Positions 48,569 through 56,091 of a DNA stretch of 64,000 nucleotides are shown piece after piece. Each line of letters starts with the position of its first letter. The stretch's first letter is position 1. Under the pieces are notes generated by a model. It was not told the DNA's origin and made no database searches. It was given only the letters and a program-made list of their open reading frames with translations. The stretch is from an uncultured Roseburia sp. (GTDB lineage Bacteria > Bacillota > Clostridia > Lachnospirales > Lachnospiraceae). The position numbers and the translations under genes are program-made. The stretch covers positions 1-64,000 of the forward strand of contig CALZGM010000006.1 in NCBI GenBank assembly GCA_945787015.1. The letters run 5' to 3'.

Positions 48569-48670
48569 CTAGTCATTCATGTAGTCTCTGTAATCATCTT
48601 CGTTTGCAAATAACATATACTGTCCGTCAACATATCCCATATAACCTGCGTCAATTACATATCCCTTCAT
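48569..48670 (-). CDS. 33-residue small protein, unrecognised
   Basis: Reads MKGYVIDAGYMGYVDGQYML then FANEDDYRDYMND and stop. The ATG at 48670 has a strong AAAGGAGA ribosome binding site eight bases upstream, a possible TATACT -10 box lies at 48726-48721, and a terminator follows. The composition is striking: seven tyrosines, three YM pairs, acidic C-terminus, no membrane segment. Sits between tRNA-Leu and the Nmad3-like gene. The signals make it a likely real gene; function unknown. Confidence 0.7.
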   Translation of the reverse strand: MKGYVIDAGYMGYVDGQYMLFANEDDYRDYMND

Positions 48671-48834
48671 ATTTGCTATCTCCTTTTATCAAAACTGTTT
48701 GCTGTTCTTTTGATAATTGGAGTATAGGTGATAAAGTGTACGATATGTTGGACTTTTTGTGCGGTAATGTGTTAACGTGTTAAATCATCCCCCTAAAAAT
48801 GAATTTTAAATTTTTAAAGCAAATTTTCAAACTC
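48671..48834. other. AT-rich gap after the Nmad3-like gene
   Basis: Contains a TTAACACGTTAAC-like dyad near 48770-48782 (GTGTTAACGTGTTAA on the plus strand) and the promoter region of the small protein. No clear terminator for the Nmad3-like gene is visible. Confidence 0.4.
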
Positions 48835-49671
48835 TTAAAACATACTTTTTGCCCAAGCTACAGTTGTTTCATTATCGGCAAGAACTATTTCCTGCCAAAT
48901 TCCTGAATAATAAATACCTTCCCCCTTTTTAGCCGAATTTTTTCTGGTTGTATTTACTAAATTATTCCATTGGTATGCATCTTCATATTTCCAAGTGGCT
49001 TTCGCTTTTCCTTCCATTGTTAATACACGTTTTTTGTCGTAATCGAAAATACCACATCCCGGCATTTCTGGTGCAAATGTCAATTTATCTTTTGCAAGGT
49101 AAATGGTATTATTCGATTCCTTATTTCTCTCATCGCAGGAATGTGGATGCCATTTAAGCTTTCTAATCTCCTCCGGATTACAAACAACCTTACCTACCTG
49201 CAAATATCCCCATATTGCCTGGATAGGTCTCCCATAATAAGCATCATTGTCATCACTTCTTTTTTTGACATATTGATAAACTCCAGCATCATTCTTAATA
49301 ACATGTCTGAAATTGCCAAAGAAAAGAAACAAATCTCCCTCATCCACTTCACAATTTTTTAGATATCCTGCTGCTTGATTTATTTGTCCAAACGCAGGAC
49401 ACCAATCCTTAACAGACTCTCTTCTCCTATTTGAAACAAGATCAGGATCTAGATGACAATACTCTGAATTTTTCTTTGAATCATAACCTAAATCATGTAA
49501 TATCTTATCAAGTCCAATCCCATCACATATCAATTCTTCATACCTAATCAAATCCTTTTTCTCATCTTTAGCTGGAATGGGAAATGATAACATAATTCGG
49601 TTGTCAATAATTGGACTTAATATCCCACCATTTGCACTGTCAAAACCTTTTCTACTTAAAATTACTTTCAT
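48835..49671 (-). CDS. Nmad3-like putative nucleotide-modification protein
   Basis: 278 residues. MKVILSRKGFDSANGGILSPI and the later DLFLFFGNFRHV, IQAIWGYLQVGKVV and GIFDYDKKRVLT blocks resemble the Nucleotide modification associated domain 3 family, which is found in phages and defence-type loci and is predicted to act on modified bases. The SRKGFDSxNGG start is the family hallmark. The ATG overlaps the stop of the PARG-like gene (ATGA), so the pair is translationally coupled. No nucleotide-binding loop or TM. Biochemical activity is not established to my knowledge. Confidence 0.65.
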   Translation of the reverse strand: MKVILSRKGFDSANGGILSPIIDNRIMLSFPIPAKDEKKDLIRYEELICDGIGLDKILHDLGYDSKKNSEYCHLDPDLVSNRRRESVKDWCPAFGQINQAAGYLKNCEVDEGDLFLFFGNFRHVIKNDAGVYQYVKKRSDDNDAYYGRPIQAIWGYLQVGKVVCNPEEIRKLKWHPHSCDERNKESNNTIYLAKDKLTFAPEMPGCGIFDYDKKRVLTMEGKAKATWKYEDAYQWNNLVNTTRKNSAKKGEGIYYSGIWQEIVLADNETTVAWAKSMF

Positions 49672-51089
49672 TTGTTTTCCTTTCTTCGTATAACCTTAAA
49701 TTTGAGTTTGTTTTTGCTTTGAGTTTTCTTGAATTCAACAAAATTCAAATTCGTATACGCAAGAAAATCCTCTCCTTCACGCAGAGTAATCAATATTTTA
49801 GCCAAATCATTTCCCAATATGTCTGTGCGATATTGCACTGCCCCATCATATAAATCAGTTGCAAATTGAACGATACCATTATCAACTAGCAAGTTCACAT
49901 ACTCCATGACGACCTCAATATTTTCTTCCGTTCCATTATCAACCATTCCAACATCAAGTATCGATCCATCGAATGACATCACTTGACAATGCATAGGAAC
50001 TATATTTGTACCATCATCTAATAATTCACCATCCTTTTCGTCCTCACATCCATCATAGTCAAGTTTCGGAATTATAACTGCCATAGTTAAAATCTCATCT
50101 TTTTCAAACAGCTCTGCTTCAAATGGTAATCCATCTACTGTAATTCCTTTGATATATCCAACGTTAATATCTGTTACTCCTTCTGTATGATTACAAACCG
50201 GATAATCATATTCGGTCACATAGTACCCTTCGGATTTTTCATCCATATCTGTATCCATCAGAAATACATCCGGACAACCGACTTGCGCTTTATCCTGAAA
50301 AACTTCCTTAAAAAATTCGATTTTGTTTTCGTCTCCCAAAATAGCAAATACAACTTTTTCAAAGAATTTATGAAAACCATCTTCACCAAAGAATAAATCA
50401 TAAAAATAAGTAGCTACTCTTTTTGCATCATTACCGAACGCTCCGCAACCCCAAGCTCCCAAAACAAGATTGCTATATCCCCTTCTTGCAGCTAAAAATA
50501 GCATTTTTCTCAATCGCTCCATCATAACTTCATCCAAAACATCCTGCGATATCTTCGATGCCGCTCCACACTTATTTGGTGCCGGAACAGTAACAACAGA
50601 TGTCCAAAATGGCATTTCCAACAACTCACCTGTAAAACTTCTGTATACATACACGCTTGGACTTATCAACATGTAATCCGAATCACACGGACTTTTATGA
50701 GTGTTATTATAATTGTACATCTCTTTTGCTTTATGACTCGAAATCGACTTATATAATGTACTACATCTGCATAGCGATTCTTCCTGTGCCCTAGCTCCAG
50801 TCAAAAAACCTCCGCCAGGTGTATGTGCATTTGCAAAATTCATCACTAGCGCTCTGTCCAAGCCACCAGCAGCTTCAAAGGAATCTGCATTCACAATATA
50901 AAAAGACGCCCCTTCGGTTCCACAAAAAGATTGTTCAAAAAATTCATCTACATCATTCTCAATATCCTGCAAATGCTCTGGCGAATATACTTCAACATCT
51001 GCACATTCATAATATCCGCTCTTTTTTATGAAATCTTCTGTAAACTTCATTGTTTCTTTTGATATTGCAATTAAATCCCCTCTACTCAT
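49668..51089 (-). CDS. Microbial PARG-like protein (TIGR02452/DUF2263) with extra C-terminal domain
   Basis: 473 residues from ATG 51089 (preceded by GGGAGG). Residues about 1-265 are the macro-fold poly(ADP-ribose) glycohydrolase type: MNFANAHTPGGGFLTGARA then QEESL, i.e. GGG-x7-QEE (GGG at about 92-94, catalytic Glu at 103-104), and VLGAWGCGAFGND. Family members remove ADP-ribose. Residues 280-473 (GYIKGITVDGLPFEAELF, MAVIIPKLDYDGCED) are unrecognised and very acidic. Coupled to the Nmad3-like gene by a 4-bp overlap; together they suggest reversal or handling of ADP-ribosylated nucleic acid or protein. Confidence 0.8.
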   Translation of the reverse strand: MSRGDLIAISKETMKFTEDFIKKSGYYECADVEVYSPEHLQDIENDVDEFFEQSFCGTEGASFYIVNADSFEAAGGLDRALVMNFANAHTPGGGFLTGARAQEESLCRCSTLYKSISSHKAKEMYNYNNTHKSPCDSDYMLISPSVYVYRSFTGELLEMPFWTSVVTVPAPNKCGAASKISQDVLDEVMMERLRKMLFLAARRGYSNLVLGAWGCGAFGNDAKRVATYFYDLFFGEDGFHKFFEKVVFAILGDENKIEFFKEVFQDKAQVGCPDVFLMDTDMDEKSEGYYVTEYDYPVCNHTEGVTDINVGYIKGITVDGLPFEAELFEKDEILTMAVIIPKLDYDGCEDEKDGELLDDGTNIVPMHCQVMSFDGSILDVGMVDNGTEENIEVVMEYVNLLVDNGIVQFATDLYDGAVQYRTDILGNDLAKILITLREGEDFLAYTNLNFVEFKKTQSKNKLKFKVIRRKENK

Positions 51090-51207
51090 TTTTATGTCCT
51101 CCCATGCTCCAAAAACAGATTCGTGCATCTTGCTAATTCCTATTTACCGAGGTATCATATTTAAGAGAGGTCCTCTGCTAGATAGGCGGGGGCTCTCTTT
51201 CATATCG

Positions 51208-51450
51208 CTACACATTCTCCAAATAATTTACTTTCTTCCCATGTGCCTTCGCATAGGCAATTTCCGATTTTGGAATTGGTCCACCTGTTGCTCTTGATAA
51301 ATAACCACATTTCCTGCATGATACTTCAAAGCTTCTCGGTTTATCAGAAAATCTATACGAGATTTTCCCCTCACAATTCGGGCAGAATATATTTTCTATT
51401 TCAGTTTTCGTGCCATCGTACAAAATATCTTCCAGATCATACCATGTCAT
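51208..51450 (-). CDS. Small zinc-ribbon protein
   Basis: 80 residues with CPNC (about 23-26) and CRKC (about 45-48), a four-cysteine zinc ribbon, and the tail LSRATGGPIPKSEIAYAKAHGKKVNYLENV. Good GAAGGGA ribosome binding site. 118 bp upstream of the PARG-like gene on the same strand, with an AAGAGAG/CTCTCTT hairpin between, so it may or may not share a transcript. Could bind nucleic acid; function unknown. Confidence 0.7.
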   Translation of the reverse strand: MTWYDLEDILYDGTKTEIENIFCPNCEGKISYRFSDKPRSFEVSCRKCGYLSRATGGPIPKSEIAYAKAHGKKVNYLENV

Positions 51451-51508
51451 AGTCTATCCCTTCTTTTTAACCCTTTACCAAAACTGAACATTCTTTCGTC
51501 CAATAATA

Positions 51509-51538
51509 TTACCATTTTCTCTCACTATATGGTATACT
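51509..51538 (+). promoter_or_regulatory. Promoter for the candidate small RNA
   Basis: TTACCA (51509-51514), 18-bp spacer, TATACT (51533-51538). Predicted start about 51545, exactly where the hairpin begins. Confidence 0.5.
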
Positions 51539-51544
51539 AGATTT

Positions 51545-51620
51545 AGAAGTATTGATTTTGGTGCGAGGCTACTATTCTTAGTAGAAATCTCGTTTGTACC
51601 ATCAATACTTCTATTTTTTA
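51545..51620 (+). ncRNA. Candidate structured small RNA
   Basis: AGAAGTATTGAT (51545-51556) pairs perfectly with ATCAATACTTCT (51601-51612); inside are GGT/ACC, GAG/CTC and CTACT-ATTCTT-AGTAG stems, then TATTTTTTA. The whole predicted transcript folds on itself and ends at a U-run. There is no plus-strand gene upstream for which it could be a terminator. About 75 nt. Function unknown. Confidence 0.55.
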
Positions 51621-51695
51621 TTTATTGTTCCTTACAAGGTTCTCAAACTCAAATCGAGGTAACAAATAGCCTTCTCGGGTAAAGTGTAACGTGTT

Positions 51696-53717
51696 TCAAA
51701 GTTTTTCAAAATGTTGGTAGTCCTTGCTATTGATCCAATTTCCACCCCATTCAAATCCATGCTGAATAAACAATTGATAACATAAATCCTCCTCATCAAT
51801 TGCATATGGGTTATCTGCGTTTCGATCCGCATAGGGGGCTGAACCCTCAGGTTGCACCATTGTCTCGCCATTTCTGGTAAATACATACGGATTGTAAAAA
51901 GGATTGATGTCAATTGCCTTTCCATAGGAGTGGTTTGACAGACGATTCGTGCCGTAGACTACCCGATAGTTGAAACAGGAAGTGTTGTTGTCCTCCATGG
52001 ATGCTTCATCATCCGCACCATACTCATCCACCAGACGAATCTTCTCAATAGGATACTTCTGTAAATATAGTTCCTCAAATATCTCCACCAAATCCAATGC
52101 AATATCCTGATGGCAGATAATCTCGCCTTCTGTCACTTCTCCGTTAAAATCATAGTGCAAAACATGCACATAGCGCAACTTATCGTAAGAAATTTGCACA
52201 TTCTCATCATTTGCCGGATAGGAAAATCCGGTAATTTTTATTTTTAATTCTTCATCCAAGGGACGCACGTAAAAATTCTCTTCCAAAGAAATATCCTCTG
52301 TCATGGTTTGTGCAGCCAGCTCCGTAGTACTCGTTTCTTCTTGTTGTGTTGTACGTTGTCCTAACTGCTGTCCCTCTTGTTCTATCTTCGCCTTGTTCTG
52401 CATTTTCAATAAAAAGATACCTCCAATTCCCCAAATCAAAATGCCCGCCAACACGAAACTCATCCACAAAATTGCTCTTCGCCTTAGCAATTTTCTCTTC
52501 CAATACTGCGTCAGCAAAACGATAAGAGAAAGCAGGAGTATGATTCCAAATACAATGTAGCAACTCTGCAAAGCAAAAGAACCACCAAGTGAGCTTTCCC
52601 CGGAAGTCATGGCACCTTCTGTTCCCGTATCTTTTACCTCGTTTTTCACCAACGGTATCTTATCAATATCGATACCCTCACTATCTGTATACAAATCATA
52701 ATTGTTCAGCACCCGAATCACTAACGTCCCCTTACCGTCCTTTGGGATGGGGATATCAAATATGATTGTCTTAGCGTCCTCCGGCCAAAGGCGTCTGGAA
52801 GTCATTGTCGCCCCTCCGTCCGTGCTGTACATATAATACATCATTTTGCTGTCCGATTCCATAGCAGAAACCACCGCATGAATCACACCATTTTCCTCAT
52901 CTCTTCGCAAACTGTCCACCAGCAAATACTCAGGTCCGGTGGCATCGGGCTTTTGTACAGTATCCGGAACCGGCGTAGGGGAAAAATCAGCATTGCTATA
53001 ATCCACTCCAAGTTCCCTGGAAGACAGTCCAAAATACTGTGCTACCGAAGTGGCATCTAAAATCCCATACTTTGTCAACCATTCCCCATTATCCAGATAG
53101 GGTGCATCTGCCGCGTGATCCATATGACAGTGCTCGATGATGCAGGAAGGAATCTCTCGTTCTGTGGAATGCCGGATAATTCCATAGTAGTCCTCACCTT
53201 TTTTCCCAATTCTGGTTTTGATTCCCCGGTTGGCAAGTCCAAGTTCCGCGAGATTACGATTGCATATTTTTGCAAAATCATATCCTTTTGCATAATTGGA
53301 GCCAAAAGCAGAAATCCAGCATTCTGTTCCATATAATTCATGGTATTCCGACATGTTAAAATGGAGGCTGTATAAAAAATCAGCCCCCACTTTCTTGGCA
53401 AAATCCGCCCGCTCCTCTAAAGTCATATCCACATCTGAGTCTCGGGTCAGATAAACGGTAATCCCCTCATATTTTTCCAGTTCTGTTTTCATAGCTTCCG
53501 CTACTATAAGCGTCATTTCTTTTTCCAGGTAGACGTCGGTTTTTCCTCCCTCATTTTCTCCGCCGTGGCCTGGGTCAATAACAACTACTACATTGTCTGC
53601 ACGCACCTGTTCTAAAGAATCAAACATGCATAACCCAAAACCCAAACCGGCAATTCCTATAGCCAGACCTTTTCGCATCTTTTTCCATATTGGGTTTCCT
53701 ACAATGGTCTTCTTCAT
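51696..53717 (-). CDS. Membrane-anchored amidase plus M15 peptidase
   Basis: 673 residues. Signal/TM at about 17-33; Amidase_3 domain 44-225 with VIDPGHGGENEGG (zinc H51), E65, SLHFN (H119) and CIIEHCH (catalytic E195); a linker and sandwich-like stretch; two TMs near 375-395 and 408-430 flanking a short cytoplasmic loop KRKLLRRR; then an M15 D,D-peptidase-type domain with NHSYGKAIDINPF and the final HFEKL. The TM pair puts both catalytic domains outside. Cleaves the amide linking MurNAc to the peptide, and probably the peptide itself. Start at 53717 without close neighbours. Confidence 0.88.
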   Translation of the reverse strand: MKKTIVGNPIWKKMRKGLAIGIAGLGFGLCMFDSLEQVRADNVVVVIDPGHGGENEGGKTDVYLEKEMTLIVAEAMKTELEKYEGITVYLTRDSDVDMTLEERADFAKKVGADFLYSLHFNMSEYHELYGTECWISAFGSNYAKGYDFAKICNRNLAELGLANRGIKTRIGKKGEDYYGIIRHSTEREIPSCIIEHCHMDHAADAPYLDNGEWLTKYGILDATSVAQYFGLSSRELGVDYSNADFSPTPVPDTVQKPDATGPEYLLVDSLRRDEENGVIHAVVSAMESDSKMMYYMYSTDGGATMTSRRLWPEDAKTIIFDIPIPKDGKGTLVIRVLNNYDLYTDSEGIDIDKIPLVKNEVKDTGTEGAMTSGESSLGGSFALQSCYIVFGIILLLSLIVLLTQYWKRKLLRRRAILWMSFVLAGILIWGIGGIFLLKMQNKAKIEQEGQQLGQRTTQQEETSTTELAAQTMTEDISLEENFYVRPLDEELKIKITGFSYPANDENVQISYDKLRYVHVLHYDFNGEVTEGEIICHQDIALDLVEIFEELYLQKYPIEKIRLVDEYGADDEASMEDNNTSCFNYRVVYGTNRLSNHSYGKAIDINPFYNPYVFTRNGETMVQPEGSAPYADRNADNPYAIDEEDLCYQLFIQHGFEWGGNWINSKDYQHFEKL

Positions 53718-53821
53718 TCTAACTTACTCCATTTCTCGTGCACATTTTTTCTTCAGCAAAATATGTTAAGAAAATAGTATCATATTACGACCATTTAATA
53801 CAAGAGATACCTTCCTCTTTC

Positions 53822-54145
53822 TTAGAAAGAAACCACGAGCTGCATCTTAAACTGTTCCTCGCCATATACTGCATGTGGAATATCTTTCGGCATGATCAAA
53901 GTCTGCCCTGCTTCCAAATAAAAAACTTCATCTGCTACTGTAAATCTTCCCCTACCTTCCAACACAGTAACCATGGCATCACCGCCTGCAGCATGTGTTG
54001 AAATTTCTTCACCCTTATCAAAAGAGAAAATGGTCATGCTTACTGCATCGTTTTGTACTAATGTTTTAGATACGACCTGTCCCTTTTGGTATTCCACAAG
54101 ATCCTTTAACTCAAGTTTTACTTTTTTCTCGATGTTTTTGTACAT
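53822..54145 (-). CDS. Cupin-domain protein
   Basis: 107 residues with a single cupin: FSFDKGEEISTHAAGGDAMVTVLEGRGRFTV and YLEAGQTLIMPKDIPHAVYGEEQFKM. Third gene of the ferredoxin cluster, 49 bp downstream. In anaerobes such cupins follow hcp/ferredoxin-type nitrosative or oxidative-stress genes; substrate unknown. Confidence 0.88.
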   Translation of the reverse strand: MYKNIEKKVKLELKDLVEYQKGQVVSKTLVQNDAVSMTIFSFDKGEEISTHAAGGDAMVTVLEGRGRFTVADEVFYLEAGQTLIMPKDIPHAVYGEEQFKMQLVVSF

Positions 54146-54194
54146 TCTATGAATCTCCCTTCAATGATATATTTTGCATGTAACATCTTAAAAT

Positions 54195-54920
54195 TTATAC
54201 ATCCAGGATTTCTCCCTCAATGCTGATTGTTACTACCTGCCACGGAATAAATTTGCCACTGTTCTGAAGTGCCTTTTTTGCAGCCATTTCCAAACCACCG
54301 CAACAAGGAACCTCCATTCTCACAATCGTCACGCCTGTGATATCATTATTTGCCAAAATTGCGGTCAATTTTTCACTATAATCCACTGCATCTAACTTCG
54401 GACAACCAATCAATGTCACTTTTCCTTTGATAAAATCCTGATGAAAAGATGCATAAGCATAAGCGGTACAATCCGCCGCAATCAAAAGCTTTGCTCCCTG
54501 GAAATATGGTGCCTGAATCGGTGCCAACTTAATTTCCACCGGCCAGTTGCGAAGCTTGGATATCTGTTTAACAACTGCAGTCTCATCTATGTGCTCTGCT
54601 TCCTCTCGGTTTCGATTCATCTCACGCATCCTAGTTCCCGGGCATCCCATATGTGGAGTCTGCATGCCTGACTTCTGCTCTTTCTCTTGTTTTGCCTTTA
54701 AAACAGCTTCCTCATCATAAGCCGGTGCCTCTCGCTCCTCAAACGTAATAGCACCCACCGGGCATCCTGGAAGACAGTCTCCTAAACCGTCACAAAAATG
54801 CTCGCGTACCAGCTTTGCTTTTCCGTCTATTATTTCAATTGCGCCTTCATGACAGGCTGTTGCACAAATACCGCAACCATTGCACTTTTCTTCATCAATA
54901 TGAATTATCTTTCTTACCAT
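54195..54920 (-). CDS. FrdX-like double 4Fe-4S ferredoxin with C-terminal domain
   Basis: 241 residues: N-terminal two-cluster ferredoxin (CNGCGICATACHEG and CDGLGDCLPGCPVG), a linker with an MGCPG motif, and a C-terminal domain LIAADCTAYAYASFHQDFIKGKVTLIGCPKLDAV ... VPCCGG with further conserved cysteines. This matches the ferredoxin-like partner (frdX) of Crp/Fnr HcpR regulons that respond to nitric oxide. Overlaps the upstream gene by 7 bp. No hcp gene lies here. Confidence 0.82.
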   Translation of the reverse strand: MVRKIIHIDEEKCNGCGICATACHEGAIEIIDGKAKLVREHFCDGLGDCLPGCPVGAITFEEREAPAYDEEAVLKAKQEKEQKSGMQTPHMGCPGTRMREMNRNREEAEHIDETAVVKQISKLRNWPVEIKLAPIQAPYFQGAKLLIAADCTAYAYASFHQDFIKGKVTLIGCPKLDAVDYSEKLTAILANNDITGVTIVRMEVPCCGGLEMAAKKALQNSGKFIPWQVVTISIEGEILDV

Positions 54921-55330
54921 TCGTTCATTTCCTCCAACAGTTTCTGATAGTATTCCTCAATGAGTTCATATCCCAGGAAGGATATCGCCTTATAAAATCC
55001 ATCGGGAAGTTCTTTTTTCTCACCGTTTAGGTAACCTTCTGCAATCTCATACAGTTTTTGGGCAATCTGCTGTTTAAAACTACGTATGCTTTCCTCTTCC
55101 TGCTCCCATCTACAGATTTCAAAATCCGATGTATTTCCACATGGGTTCATACAGGTCTCGCAATTTGGCGATATAACAAATTTTTCTTTATGGATTGCAT
55201 CCACTGCCTCATCCGAATCCGGCAAAAGAAGTGCCTCACTTACAATCCGATCCGTGTTTGGTGTCTTACCGTTATTTTGTATCGCTCCTGCAAGCCCAAT
55301 CAGGGCACTGATGATTCTCTTATTTTTCAT
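54914..55330 (-). CDS. Unrecognised cysteine-motif protein of the ferredoxin operon
   Basis: 138 residues with NCETCMNPCGNTSDFEICRWE, a CxxCxxxC group plus a fourth cysteine, in an otherwise helical protein. Could bind an Fe-S cluster or zinc. It is the first gene of the operon behind the shared Crp/Fnr site and translationally coupled to the ferredoxin, so probably a redox partner of it. I do not recognise the family with certainty. Confidence 0.75.
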   Translation of the reverse strand: MKNKRIISALIGLAGAIQNNGKTPNTDRIVSEALLLPDSDEAVDAIHKEKFVISPNCETCMNPCGNTSDFEICRWEQEEESIRSFKQQIAQKLYEIAEGYLNGEKKELPDGFYKAISFLGYELIEEYYQKLLEEMNEW

Positions 55331-55351
55331 AAACTCCCTCGCTTGGCATCA

Positions 55352-55381
55352 TTGATATTTACTTTACGTTTGGATTATACT
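55352..55381 (+). promoter_or_regulatory. Overlapping divergent promoters of crp-type gene and ferredoxin operon
   Basis: Plus strand TTGATA (55352-55357), 18-bp spacer, TATACT (55376-55381). Minus strand TATAAT at 55379-55374 overlaps it, without a -35 box. The plus promoter can work alone; the minus promoter needs an activator. Confidence 0.6.
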
Positions 55382-55400
55382 AAAATAAATCCGGAATTTA

Positions 55401-55416
55401 TGTTGGAATTACAACA
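55401..55416. promoter_or_regulatory. Candidate Crp/Fnr operator TGTTG-N6-CAACA
   Basis: TGTTGGAATTACAACA, a 5-6-5 perfect dyad with the spacing of the Crp/Fnr family. Its centre is 41.5 bp upstream of the predicted minus-strand start (class II activator position) and about 20 bp downstream of the predicted plus-strand start (repressor position). Confidence 0.65.
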
Positions 55417-55428
55417 AAAGGAGTTTTT

Positions 55429-56091
55429 ATGGGAAAATATGATTCTATTCTAAGAAAAAACGCACTTTTTGAAGGCATTGAAGAACAGCACATTCCTGCC
55501 GTACTTAAGTGCCTGGGTGCGCAGATGAAAAAATTTGGAAAAGATGAATTTATTTGTCAAGAAGGTGATAAAGCCGGTTTTATTGGGATTGTCTTAGAAG
55601 GTCGGATTCAGATTTTTCATGATGACTATGACGGCAATCGCAATCTAACCGCAAGCTTTGATGCAGGAGCAATGTTTGCCGAGGCTTTTGCATGCGCCAA
55701 AGTTCCTGCCATGCCGGTCGACATTCTTTCATATACAGAATCTGTCATTCTGTTTATTGATGTGAATCAAATATTAAAGCACAATGGAGAAAGCTGCCAT
55801 TTTCACGAGCAAATCGCCGGAAATCTATTGAAAATCATGGCACGCAAAAATATGCTTCTCAACCAAAAGTTGAATTACATTTCTCATAAAACCACCGCTG
55901 AAAAGCTCATGGCCTTCCTAAATGATCAGGCAAAACTCCATCATTCACCGGAATTCACAATTCCTTATGATAGACAGAGTCTAGCTGATTATCTTGGTGT
56001 AGAACGCAGTGCGATGTCTGCGGAACTTAGCAAGCTTCAGAAAAAAGGTGTGCTTATCACGAAGAAGAATTATTTTAAACTACTGGGGTAA
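55429..56091 (+). CDS. Crp/Fnr-family regulator, HcpR-like
   Basis: 220 residues: cyclic-nucleotide-type beta-roll (FGKDEFICQEGDKAGFIGIVLEGRIQIFHDD, ASFDAGAMFAEAFAC) and C-terminal helix-turn-helix (IPYDRQSLADYLGVERSAMSAELSKLQKKGVLITKKNYFKLLG). No N-terminal Fnr cysteine cluster, so if it senses NO or redox it does so otherwise (heme, as in HcpR, is possible). Divergent from the ferredoxin operon with the operator between. Ends overlapping the convergent membrane protein by 17 bp. Confidence 0.88.
   Translation: MGKYDSILRKNALFEGIEEQHIPAVLKCLGAQMKKFGKDEFICQEGDKAGFIGIVLEGRIQIFHDDYDGNRNLTASFDAGAMFAEAFACAKVPAMPVDILSYTESVILFIDVNQILKHNGESCHFHEQIAGNLLKIMARKNMLLNQKLNYISHKTTAEKLMAFLNDQAKLHHSPEFTIPYDRQSLADYLGVERSAMSAELSKLQKKGVLITKKNYFKLLG

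Noticed and set aside
51568-51595. Minus-strand ATTTCTACTAAGAATAGTAG looks like a Cas12a direct repeat
   Set aside because: Only one copy, no spacer array, no cas gene in the window, and the GTAGAT end of the Cas12a repeat is missing; it is the inner stem of the small-RNA candidate.
51545-51620. Terminator of the amidase gene
   Set aside because: On the minus strand the hairpin is not followed by T; the U-run is only on the plus strand.
48423-51695. Integrated island with att duplication at tRNA-Leu
   Set aside because: I could not find a second copy of the tRNA 3' end (TTCAAGTCCCACTGCCGGCA) in the window and there is no integrase.
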